Source: JBFXDI01 sp050181295 (GTDB lineage Bacteria; Pseudomonadota; Alphaproteobacteria; Rhizobiales; Aestuariivirgaceae). Taken from it: a stretch of 25,560 nt of DNA. A program made the translations under genes and the position numbers. Positions 14,282 through 20,860 of this stretch are shown here, piece by piece. The first letter of the stretch is position 1, and the number at the start of each line of letters is the position of its first letter. The stretch spans positions 1-25,560 of the forward strand of contig JBFXDI010000052.1 of NCBI GenBank assembly GCA_050181295.1, in the 5' to 3' direction. The notes under the pieces were generated by a model, which was not told where the DNA came from, did not search any database, and saw nothing but the letters and a program-made list of their open reading frames with translations.

Positions 14282-14779
14282 ATGCGCGTGGAAATCCTGA
14301 CCGAGGACGCGGCCTGGGACGCCCTGCCGGAGCGCGAATTTCTGGCGAGGCGCGCCGCTGAAGTCGTCCAGGCACTCGTGCCTGGCCTCCCCGAGGAGGC
14401 GGAGGTCTCCATCCTCTTCGCCGACGACGACCGTCTGGCGGCGCTGAACCGGACCTTTCGGAACAAATCCGGCCCCACCAACGTCCTTTCCTTCCCGGCC
14501 CCTGCTCCGGTGGTCGGGATTCCAGGAGTTCCGCGGCTTCTCGGCGACATCGTGCTGGCACATGGGGTCGTTAACGCTGAGGCGGAAGGACAGGGCAAGG
14601 CATTGGCAAGTCACGTCAGCCACCTTATCGTACACGGCATGCTGCACCTTCTCGGACACCACCACGACGACGATGACGCCGCCGCCGCCATGCAGGCGCT
14701 GGAAACCGCGGCGCAGCAGCAGCTCGGCTTTCCCGATCCTTATAAGACCGGCTCCGCACGCGTCGATGCCGGCCACTGA
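14282..14779 (+). CDS. ybeY: YbeY, endoribonuclease/rRNA maturation factor
   Basis: A 165-residue zinc-dependent RNase that takes part in 16S rRNA 3' processing and ribosome quality control. The metal site HGMLHLLGHHH (about 120-130) supplies three His in the family pattern H-x3-H-x5-H. Here the usual Tyr-Asp pair before the last His is replaced by His-His, followed by an Asp-rich run. NRTFRNKSGPTNVLSFP is the other conserved block. The ATG at 14282 starts 7 bases after the phoH stop, and corC follows after 3 bases, so translation is probably coupled. Confidence 0.94.
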   Translation: MRVEILTEDAAWDALPEREFLARRAAEVVQALVPGLPEEAEVSILFADDDRLAALNRTFRNKSGPTNVLSFPAPAPVVGIPGVPRLLGDIVLAHGVVNAEAEGQGKALASHVSHLIVHGMLHLLGHHHDDDDAAAAMQALETAAQQQLGFPDPYKTGSARVDAGH

Positions 14780-14782
14780 GAC

Positions 14783-15817
14783 ATGAACGACGACCGAAGT
14801 CCCGCCGGCGGCGCCGACGCATCGCCCCTGACATCTCAATCCAACGGCCACGGATGGTGGACCTGGCTGACGGGATGGCTGTCGAACGAGGCGCCCACGC
14901 CAGGCGCCGTGACACCGCTCGGCGAGGCACCGCCGCCAACGGTCGAGGACGAGACCATGAGCGCCAAGGAGCAGGCCCGCTCCATGATGCGCAACCTCGT
15001 GGAGTTCGCTAATCTCAGGGTCGACGACGTCATGGTGCCGCGCGCCGACATCATCGCCATCGACGAGCAGGCGAGCGTGCACGATCTGCTCGCGAAGTTC
15101 ATCGAGGCCAACCATTCGCGGCTGCCGATCTACCGGGAGACGCTGGATGATCCCATGGGCTTCATCCACATCAAGGATCTGGTGCGCTGGCTGGCGCAGC
15201 GCGGCAGCCGCGCGCGTCCCAAGCGCCGCAGGAGCAAGGCGCAGCCGGACGCTCCTCCGGCTGCCTCCTCGGTGGCGCTGAGCGCTGAGGATCTCGCGAC
15301 CCCCATCCGTGTGACCGGCCTCAAGCGCGACCTCCTGTTCGTGCCGCCCTCCATGCCGGCGACCGACCTCCTGATGAAGATGCAGGCGACCCACATCCAC
15401 GTCGCCATCGTCGTCGATGAATATGGCGGCACCGACGGCCTCGCCTCGATCGAGGATCTCGTGGAAGAAATCGTCGGCGATATCGCCGATGAGCACGACG
15501 ACGACGAGCAACTGCTGCTGAAACCGCTCGAGGAAGGCGTCTTCATCTCGGACGCGCGCGCCGACATCGACGAGGTGGAGGCGCTGCTCGGCATCGATCT
15601 TCTGCCGGACGAGCGCGAGGAGGATGCCGACACGCTGGGCGGCCTCGTCTTCTCCATGCTCGGCCGCGTGCCGGTGCGCGGCGAACTGGTGCCGCATCCC
15701 TCGGGCATTGAGTTCGAGATCATCGAGGCCGACCCGCGCCGCGTGAAGAAGCTCAAGATCCACACCCAGCCGCGCCCCCGCCGGCCGCAGCGCCGTCCCC
15801 AGCCCGCCGACAGCTGA
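14783..15817 (+). CDS. corC: CorC/TlyC-type CBS-domain protein
   Basis: A soluble protein of 344 residues with two CBS domains (about 78-140 and 170-235) and a CorC_HlyC C-terminal domain (about 245-330). Marks are LRVDDVMVPRADIIAID, HSRLPIYRETLDDPMGFIHI and VDEYGGTDGLASIEDLVEEI. There is no DUF21 membrane domain. Members have been linked to magnesium/cobalt efflux and, by old annotation, haemolysins; the function here is uncertain. Odd points are a basic Arg/Lys/Pro/Ala-rich insert between the CBS domains (about 141-165) and a His/Asp/Glu patch, DEHDDDEQ, near 236-243. It lies between ybeY (3 bases) and lnt (3 bases). Confidence 0.9.
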   Translation: MNDDRSPAGGADASPLTSQSNGHGWWTWLTGWLSNEAPTPGAVTPLGEAPPPTVEDETMSAKEQARSMMRNLVEFANLRVDDVMVPRADIIAIDEQASVHDLLAKFIEANHSRLPIYRETLDDPMGFIHIKDLVRWLAQRGSRARPKRRRSKAQPDAPPAASSVALSAEDLATPIRVTGLKRDLLFVPPSMPATDLLMKMQATHIHVAIVVDEYGGTDGLASIEDLVEEIVGDIADEHDDDEQLLLKPLEEGVFISDARADIDEVEALLGIDLLPDEREEDADTLGGLVFSMLGRVPVRGELVPHPSGIEFEIIEADPRRVKKLKIHTQPRPRRPQRRPQPADS

Positions 15818-15820
15818 GGC

Positions 15821-17476
15821 ATGGCCAGCGTGGATCTCGCGGGCAGGTCCGCCGGATCACGGCTCGGCCGCATCGCCCGCCGCGTAAGCGATCTCACCGG
15901 CTTCAAGCGCGTTGCGGCGGGGTTCGGCGCTGGCGCTCTTGCATCGCTCGCCCTGCCGCCGCTCGACGCCTGGCCGACGCTCCTCATCGGCCTCGCCGTC
16001 CTCCTGTGGCTGCTGGACGGCATCGCGCGAAGAGAAACACTGAAGGCAAGGCTTGCGCTGGCCTTCCTCGTCGGCTGGTCCTTCGGCTTCGGCTACTTCG
16101 TCGTCTCGCTCTACTGGATCGGCTTCGCCTTCCTGGTCGAAGCGGACGTCTTCGCGGTCCTCCTGCCCTTTGGCGTCGCGGGCCTTCCCGCCTTCCTCGC
16201 GCTCTACTGGGGGCTGGCGGCAGCGGCCGCCGTGCCCCTGTGGCAGCCAGGGCTGGCGCGGGTCATAGCGCTCGCGGCCATGCTCGCGGCGTTCGACTGG
16301 CTGCGCGGTCACCTCTTCACGGGCTTTCCCTGGAACGCGCCGGGCTATGCCGCAAGCGCCCTCGACGGCCTCGCCCAGATCGCCGCCTATGTCGGCACGC
16401 CGGCGCTTACGCTTCTCGTCCTGCTGTGGGCCGGCGCCGCGACCGTCGTTGTCGAAACCCTGTTCGACCGTACACGGAGCAACCGCAGCCTGATCGTCAC
16501 ACTCGCCGTCGTCGCCAGCGCGCCGGCCGCGTGGTTCCTCGGCTTCACGCGCCTTCCGGATGCTCCGGCACCGATGGCGGACGGGGTGAGCATCCGCATC
16601 GTGCAGGCGAACATCTCGCAGGCCGACAAATGGAAGGCCGATCGCGCCGAGGAGGTGCTCGCCACTTATGAGCGTCTGTCGCGCACGCCGGGCGCGGCCG
16701 GGATCACCCATCTCGTATGGCCCGAAAGCGCGCTTCCGATGCTCGTCGACGAGCGCCCTCCCGTCCGGCTGAGGCTGGCGGCGCTCCTCTCTCCCGGCGC
16801 CCACCTGCTCATGGGCGCGCTCCGGCGCGAGGCCGGAGCGGACCCTGACGCGCCCAAGGTCTTCAACAGCGTCCTCGCGCTCGATGATTCCGGCGAGGTC
16901 GCCGCCCGCTACGACAAATGGCGGCTCGTGCCGTTCGGCGAGTTCCTGCCGCTCGCGCGCTATCTCGAGCCCCTGGGCCTCCGGAAGCTCGTGCCGTTGC
17001 CCGGAAGCTTCGAGGCGGGCGAAGGACCGGCGACCCTCCACCTCGATTCGACGCCTCCCTTCGGCCCGCTGATCTGCTACGAGGCGATTTTTCCCCGCTC
17101 CCTAGTCGAGACAGAGGATCGGCCGCAATGGCTGCTCAACGTCACCAATGACGGCTGGTTCGGAATCTCCGCCGGGCCCTATCAGCATCTGGCGCAGGCG
17201 CGCTTCCGCGCCATCGAGCAGGGGCTTCCGCTCGTGCGCGCGGCGAACACCGGCATCTCGGCCGTCATCGATCCTTACGGACGCGTGCTGAAGAGTCTTC
17301 CGCTGGGCACGGAGGGCGTTCTCGACTCCCCTCTGCCCCGCCCGCTCGCACCCACCCTCTATGCGCAACACGGAGATATCGCGCTTCTAGTGGTGCTCCT
17401 CGGCTGTGTTCTGATATTTGGAACATCCATGCGCGCAAAGGCCGCGCCGCGAAACGGCAAAAAACCCGTGCATTAG
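15821..17476 (+). CDS. lnt: Apolipoprotein N-acyltransferase
   Basis: Lnt adds the third acyl chain to lipoproteins at the periplasmic face of the inner membrane. The 551-residue protein has several membrane segments (about 32-245) and then a nitrilase-like domain. The catalytic triad is visible: Glu302 in VWPESALP, Lys366 in YDKWRLVPFGEFLPL and Cys419 in PLICYEAIFP. NDGWFGISAGPYQHL is also typical, and a last membrane helix lies near 525-542. The ATG at 15821 follows corC by 3 bases. A hairpin overlaps its stop codon. Confidence 0.96.
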   Translation: MASVDLAGRSAGSRLGRIARRVSDLTGFKRVAAGFGAGALASLALPPLDAWPTLLIGLAVLLWLLDGIARRETLKARLALAFLVGWSFGFGYFVVSLYWIGFAFLVEADVFAVLLPFGVAGLPAFLALYWGLAAAAAVPLWQPGLARVIALAAMLAAFDWLRGHLFTGFPWNAPGYAASALDGLAQIAAYVGTPALTLLVLLWAGAATVVVETLFDRTRSNRSLIVTLAVVASAPAAWFLGFTRLPDAPAPMADGVSIRIVQANISQADKWKADRAEEVLATYERLSRTPGAAGITHLVWPESALPMLVDERPPVRLRLAALLSPGAHLLMGALRREAGADPDAPKVFNSVLALDDSGEVAARYDKWRLVPFGEFLPLARYLEPLGLRKLVPLPGSFEAGEGPATLHLDSTPPFGPLICYEAIFPRSLVETEDRPQWLLNVTNDGWFGISAGPYQHLAQARFRAIEQGLPLVRAANTGISAVIDPYGRVLKSLPLGTEGVLDSPLPRPLAPTLYAQHGDIALLVVLLGCVLIFGTSMRAKAAPRNGKKPVH

Positions 17477-17493
17477 TGCCTCCGCGCGGGTTT
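17462..17493 (+). terminator. Terminator candidate overlapping the lnt stop
   Basis: AAACCCGTGC (17462-17471) pairs with GCGCGGGTTT (17484-17493) with a single G-U, and the lnt TAG lies in the 12-base loop. An A-run precedes it and a short T-run ends it (TTTCC). It probably ends the phoH-to-lnt transcript. Confidence 0.5.
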
Positions 17494-17509
17494 CCGCGGC
17501 TCTCGCCAA

Positions 17510-17536
17510 TTGCGCTCACATTCGCGTTACTATAAG
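17510..17536 (+). promoter_or_regulatory. Promoter candidate for the PraR-like regulator
   Basis: TTGCGC (17510-17515) is followed by TATAAG (17531-17536) with a short 15-base spacer, in an AT-rich island between lnt and the regulator. Expected transcription start is near 17543, immediately before the folded leader. Confidence 0.4.
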
Positions 17537-17544
17537 AAAAATCG

Positions 17545-17611
17545 CCCTGCGCCGCCCGAAGGTTGCCCCTTCGGGATCGCAGGGATTGTCAGACCGGGGG
17601 CATCGGTCTGA
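17545..17611 (+). promoter_or_regulatory. Two-hairpin structured leader of the PraR-like gene
   Basis: Hairpin 1: CCCTGCG (17545-17551) with CGCAGGG (17578-17584), then inside a small internal loop CCCGAAGG (17555-17562) with CCTTCGGG (17568-17575). Hairpin 2: TCAGACCG (17589-17596) with CGGTCTGA (17604-17611). The last A of hairpin 2 is the first base of the ribosome site AGGGAA. The two folds take up nearly the whole predicted leader. It may be a regulatory RNA, or the inner dyads may be DNA operators. Confidence 0.5.
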
Positions 17612-17618
17612 GGGAAGC

Positions 17619-18032
17619 ATGTCTAAAAGAAATCCGAACCCTATCGACGTTCACGTCGGGAACCGGGTCCGCATGCGCCGCATGCTGATCGGAATGAGTC
17701 AGGAGAAGCTTGGTGAGAAGCTTGGACTGACATTCCAGCAAGTGCAGAAGTACGAAAAGGGGTCAAACCGCGTGAGCGCCAGCAGGCTGCATCACATGGC
17801 CCAGATCTTGAGCGTTCCGGTTCAGTATTTCTTCGACGACCTGCCCGAGGGCGCTGTCCGCGAGGAACAGGGCGGATTCTCCGAGTCGGCCGAACCCAAC
17901 ATGATCATGAGCTTCCTTTCCACCTCGGAAGGGCTGCAGCTCACCCGCGCCTTCAACGAAATCACGGACACCGATGTCCGCCGCAGGGTGGTCGATCTGG
18001 TGAAGTCGCTGGCCTCGCGGCCGTCGGCCTGA
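17619..18032 (+). CDS. XRE-family regulator, PraR/PhrR-like
   Basis: A 137-residue DNA-binding protein with a Cro/C1-type helix-turn-helix at about residues 10-68 (VHVGNRVRMRRMLIGMSQ, LGLTFQQVQKYEKGSNRVSA). The C-terminal part, with FLSTSEGLQLTRAFNEI and VRRRVVDLVKSLA, matches what I recall of rhizobial PraR/PhrR. PraR proteins in rhizobia repress biofilm or quorum-sensing-linked genes; that role here is only suggested by similarity and by the place next to metK. The ATG at 17619 is preferred because AGGGAA lies just upstream; the open frame extends back to 17418 but runs through the lnt end and the folded leader. It probably has its own promoter and may regulate itself through the dyads in its leader. 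Confidence 0.88.
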   Translation: MSKRNPNPIDVHVGNRVRMRRMLIGMSQEKLGEKLGLTFQQVQKYEKGSNRVSASRLHHMAQILSVPVQYFFDDLPEGAVREEQGGFSESAEPNMIMSFLSTSEGLQLTRAFNEITDTDVRRRVVDLVKSLASRPSA

Positions 18033-18049
18033 GATTCCGTCATCCTGTC

Positions 18050-18089
18050 GCAGGCGCGCCGTTCACTTGACCGGCGGGCCTGCGCCTGC
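18050..18089 (+). other. Hairpin between the PraR-like gene and metK
   Basis: GCAGGCGC (18050-18057) pairs perfectly with GCGCCTGC (18082-18089); inside it GCCG (18058-18061) can pair with CGGC (18072-18075). No T-run follows. It may be a Rho-type terminator structure for the regulator. A CTTGAC (18066-18071), matching the rhizobial -35, lies in the loop, but the -10 at 17 bases (CCATTG) is poor. Confidence 0.35.
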
Positions 18090-18124
18090 CATTGAGTGCC
18101 CCCTGCCGTCCGGGGAGGGGCGGG

Positions 18125-18154
18125 ATCGGGCGCGGCGCTCGCCAATCGGGCGCG
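18125..18154. repeat. Tandem 10-base repeat in the metK leader
   Basis: ATCGGGCGCG occurs at 18125-18134 and again at 18145-18154, start-to-start spacing 20 bases, about two DNA turns. Regularly phased repeats upstream of metK could bind a regulator on one DNA face; chance repetition in GC-rich DNA is possible. Confidence 0.35.
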
Positions 18155-18168
18155 ACCGGGAGGGGCGC

Positions 18169-18246
18169 ATGGGCAAACCATTGAGCAGGAGCATGATCGG
18201 CCGTGCGGCGCAGCAACTATCTCTTCACAAGCGAGTCAGTCTCTGA
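18169..18246 (+). CDS. Possible 25-codon upstream ORF overlapping the metK start
   Basis: An ATG at 18169 has a very strong ribosome site, GGGAGGGG at 18158-18165, and reads 25 codons to the TGA at 18244-18246, in a different frame from metK and running across its GTG start. The predicted peptide begins MGKPLSRSMIGRAA and resembles nothing I know. It could tune metK translation or be chance. It is not conserved as far as I can tell from one sequence. Confidence 0.25.
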   Translation: MGKPLSRSMIGRAAQQLSLHKRVSL

Positions 18247-19396
18247 GGGTCACCCCGACAAGGTCTGCGACAGGATCTCCGACGAGATCGTCGATCTCTT
18301 CTATCGCGACGCCCTGAAAAACGGCTTCGACGCGGCGCAGGTGCGCGTCGCCTGCGAGACGCTTGCCACCACCAACCGTGTCGTTATCGCCGGCGAATAC
18401 CGCGGCGCCAGCAAGGCGGCCGAGAGCGCCATCGTCGACACGGTCCGCTCCGCCATCCGTGACATCGGCTATGAGCAGTCGGGCTTCCACTGGAAGGACG
18501 CAAAAGTCGAGGTGCTGCTGCATCCGCAGTCGGCGGACATCGCGCAGGGCGTCGATGCGGCCGGCAACAAGGACGAAGGCGCGGGCGACCAGGGCATCAT
18601 GTTCGGCTATGCCTGCCGCGAGACGCCGGAGTTCATGCCGGCGCCCATCTACTACTCGCACCGCATCCTGCAGGCACTCTCGGAAGCCCGCCGCTCCGGC
18701 AAGGAGAAGGCGCTCGGGCCGGATTCGAAAAGCCAGATCACGGTCCGCTACGAGAACGGCAAGCCGGTCGGCGTGCGCGAGATCGTGGTGTCGCACCAGC
18801 ATCTGGACGAGAGCCTGACTTCGGAGGATGTGCGCGCCCTCATCGAGCCCTATTGCCGCAAGGCGCTGCCCGACGACTGGATCACGAAGGACACGATCTG
18901 GCACGTCAATCCGACCGGCAAGTTCTTCATCGGCGGCCCGGATGGCGACTGCGGACTCACGGGACGGAAGATCATCGTCGACACCTATGGCGGCGCGGCG
19001 CCGCATGGCGGCGGCGCCTTCTCCGGCAAAGACCCGACCAAGGTCGACCGCTCGGCGGCCTACGCGGCACGCTACCTCGCCAAGAACGTGGTGGCGGCCG
19101 ATCTTGCCGACCGCTGCACCATCCAGCTCTCCTACGCCATCGGCGTGGCGCGCCCGCTGTCGATCTATGTCGACCTGCACGGCACCGGCAAGGTCTCGGA
19201 AGACAAGGTCGAGAAGGCGGTGGGCGAGGTCATGAACCTCACGCCGCGCGGCATCCGCACCCATCTCGATCTCAACAAGCCGATCTATGCGCGCACCTCC
19301 GCCTATGGCCACTTCGGCCGCCCGGCCGAGAAGGACGGCGGATTCTCCTGGGAGAAGACGGACCTCGTGGACTCGCTCCGCAGCGCGCTCGCCTGA
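18203..19396 (+). CDS. metK: S-adenosylmethionine synthetase
   Basis: MetK makes SAM from methionine and ATP in the cytoplasm. The 397-residue protein starts at a GTG (18203), giving the usual rhizobial beginning with NYLFTSESVSEGHPDKVCDRISDEI split over residues 4-28. Other signatures are GAGDQGIMFGYA (about 127-138) and GGGAFSGKDPTKVDRSAAY (about 269-287). The length fits the family. The ribosome site AGGAG is 11 bases away, rather distant, and a better-placed upstream ATG reads an overlapping small frame. SAM is the methyl or radical source for TrmB and MiaB encoded in the same window. The trmB gene follows after 23 bases. Confidence 0.96.
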   Translation: MRRSNYLFTSESVSEGHPDKVCDRISDEIVDLFYRDALKNGFDAAQVRVACETLATTNRVVIAGEYRGASKAAESAIVDTVRSAIRDIGYEQSGFHWKDAKVEVLLHPQSADIAQGVDAAGNKDEGAGDQGIMFGYACRETPEFMPAPIYYSHRILQALSEARRSGKEKALGPDSKSQITVRYENGKPVGVREIVVSHQHLDESLTSEDVRALIEPYCRKALPDDWITKDTIWHVNPTGKFFIGGPDGDCGLTGRKIIVDTYGGAAPHGGGAFSGKDPTKVDRSAAYAARYLAKNVVAADLADRCTIQLSYAIGVARPLSIYVDLHGTGKVSEDKVEKAVGEVMNLTPRGIRTHLDLNKPIYARTSAYGHFGRPAEKDGGFSWEKTDLVDSLRSALA

Positions 19397-19419
19397 AGGC
19401 GGCGCGCGCCCCGCGAGCC

Positions 19420-20097
19420 ATGACGCCGGAGCCCGGTCGCGGACCCAGAGCCTACCAGCTCTACGGCCGTCGCAAGGGCCCGGCGCTCCGCCAGCGCCAG
19501 CAGCATCTGATCGAAACGCTGCTACCGCGGCTTTCGATCGACCTTGAGTCCGATCTCCGCGACTGCCCGCGACTGTTCCAGCCTGTGCACGAAAGGCTGT
19601 GGCTCGAGATCGGGTTCGGCGGCGGCGAGCACCTGGCCGAGCGGGCGCGCGAAAATCCCGATATCGGCTTCATCGGCTGCGAGCCCTTCGTCAACGGCGT
19701 CGCCAAGCTCCTGGCCGTGATCGAGGCGGAGAGCCTGTCCAACATCCGCCTGCATGCGGGCGACGCGCGCGACCTCCTGCCGAGGCTCGGGGCCGCAGCC
19801 TTCGAACGCATCTTCCTGTTGTTTCCCGATCCGTGGCCCAAGGCCCGCCACCAGAAACGGCGCTTCGTCAGCCAGGCGACGCTCGGTGAACTGCACCGCA
19901 TCCTGGAGCCCGGCGGCGTCTTCCGCTTCGCGAGCGACTGGCCGGACTACGTGGACCACGTGCGCTCGGAGATCGGCGCCCATGGCGGGTTCACGCTCCT
20001 GTCGCCCGATGGCACGGCCCGCCCCACGACGCGCTACGAGCAGAAGGCCCGGGCGGCGGGACGCGAATCCGTCTATCTGGATTTCCGCCGCGTGTAG
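19420..20097 (+). CDS. trmB: tRNA (guanine-N7-)-methyltransferase
   Basis: TrmB uses SAM to make m7G46 in tRNA. The 225-residue protein has the SAM-binding loop LEIGFGGGEHLAERA (about 60-74), the family signature IFLLFPDPWPKARHQKRRFV (about 129-148), and the end TRYEQKARAAGRESVYL. The ATG at 19420 is chosen because homologs begin just before the RAYQLYGRRKG stretch; the open frame extends far upstream only as a shadow of metK. The ribosome site is weak. It is probably read from the metK transcript. Confidence 0.94.
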   Translation: MTPEPGRGPRAYQLYGRRKGPALRQRQQHLIETLLPRLSIDLESDLRDCPRLFQPVHERLWLEIGFGGGEHLAERARENPDIGFIGCEPFVNGVAKLLAVIEAESLSNIRLHAGDARDLLPRLGAAAFERIFLLFPDPWPKARHQKRRFVSQATLGELHRILEPGGVFRFASDWPDYVDHVRSEIGAHGGFTLLSPDGTARPTTRYEQKARAAGRESVYLDFRRV

Positions 20098-20107
20098 GAC
20101 GTCCCCG

Positions 20108-20136
20108 CTTGCAAGCGGGTCCCGCCGTTGCTATAT
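20108..20136 (+). promoter_or_regulatory. Promoter of the rimP-nusA-rnpM-infB operon
   Basis: CTTGCA (20108-20113), 17 bases, CTATAT (20131-20136), very close to the rhizobial form CTTGAC-N17-CTATAT. The -35 lies inside a perfect 16-base palindrome (20104-20119, CCCGCTTGCAAGCGGG) that starts 7 bases after the trmB stop. The palindrome could end trmB transcription as RNA or be an operator over the -35. Confidence 0.65.
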
Positions 20137-20168
20137 GGAAGCCGTAACCTTCATTCTCATAGCGTTGC

Positions 20169-20229
20169 CGTCGTCCTTGGAGGACGGTGACGATCCTTGA
20201 GAGTGGGTCCTGCGGGGCCCGCTTTTTTT
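20169..20229 (+). terminator. Attenuator-like leader with intrinsic terminator before rimP
   Basis: A textbook terminator: AGTGGGTCC (20202-20210) pairs with GGGCCCGCT (20215-20223), loop TGCG, followed by seven T (20223-20229). Upstream, CGTCGTCC (20169-20176) pairs with GGACGGTG (20182-20189). AGGAC (20181-20185) from that first hairpin can instead pair with GTCCT (20207-20211) in the terminator's 5' arm, giving a possible antiterminator. It lies between the promoter and rimP, so most transcripts should end here unless readthrough is controlled. Confidence 0.7.
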
Positions 20230-20258
20230 GTTGCTGGCGGCACGCCGACGGGCAGCCC

Positions 20259-20855
20259 ATGGACGAAAGACTGCGCAGCGAGAGCGGCCCTGCGGGCCGC
20301 GTGAGCGAGATACTGGAGCCGGTGATCGAATCTCTCGGCTACCGGCTCGTGCGCGTGCGCCTCATGAGCTCGGGCGGACGCACGCTGCAGATCATGGCCG
20401 AGCGACCCGATGGCTCGATGTCGATCGAGGACTGCGAACGCGTGAGCCGCGCCGTCTCTCCCATCCTCGATGTCGAGGACCCGATCGAGGGCAGCTACCG
20501 GCTGGAGGTTTCTTCTCCCGGCATCGACCGGCCGCTGGTGCGGCTCGAAGACTTCCTCCGCTGGACAGGGCACGAGGCGAAGATCGAGATGACAACGCCG
20601 GTCGAGGGACGCAAGCGCTTTCGCGGCACGATCGAGGGCGTCGAGAACGGCCGCATCGGCCTCCTTCTGCCGCCCAAGAGCAAGGACGCCGAGCCCGAAC
20701 ACGCGCTGCTGGCCTTCGCGCTCATCGGCGATGCCAAGCTCGTCCTCACCGATGCGCTGATGGCGGAGGCGCAGGCCCGCGCGACACCGGGCTCGCTTGC
20801 CGACGGCAGCGACTGGAACAACACCGATTCAACGACCGAAGCGATGGAGCATTGA
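20259..20855 (+). CDS. rimP: Ribosome maturation factor RimP
   Basis: RimP helps assemble the 30S subunit. The 198-residue protein has the RimP N-domain (about 17-90) with EPVIESLGYRLVRVRLM, SIEDCERVSRAVSPILD and YRLEVSSPGIDRPL, then a C-terminal SH3-like part (about 100-165). The tail (about 170-198) is low-complexity and looks disordered. The ATG at 20259 is chosen; the frame opens back to a GTG at 20187 but that stretch is the terminator hairpin and T-run. The ribosome site GGGCAG is weak. The nusA gene follows after 5 bases, the usual operon. Confidence 0.94.
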   Translation: MDERLRSESGPAGRVSEILEPVIESLGYRLVRVRLMSSGGRTLQIMAERPDGSMSIEDCERVSRAVSPILDVEDPIEGSYRLEVSSPGIDRPLVRLEDFLRWTGHEAKIEMTTPVEGRKRFRGTIEGVENGRIGLLLPPKSKDAEPEHALLAFALIGDAKLVLTDALMAEAQARATPGSLADGSDWNNTDSTTEAMEH

Positions 20856-20860
20856 CCAAC

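Noticed and set aside
17418..17618. N-terminal extension of the PraR-like regulator
   Set aside because: It overlaps the lnt end, the promoter and the hairpins; the ATG at 17619 has a ribosome site and the family-like start.
18033..18202. SAM-responsive riboswitch before metK
   Set aside because: I compared the leader by eye with remembered SAM-II and SAM/SAH consensus elements and found no matching conserved core; a covariance search would be decisive.
20187..20258. N-terminal extension of rimP from a GTG
   Set aside because: The extension is the translated terminator hairpin and T-run; homologs begin after the ATG at 20259.
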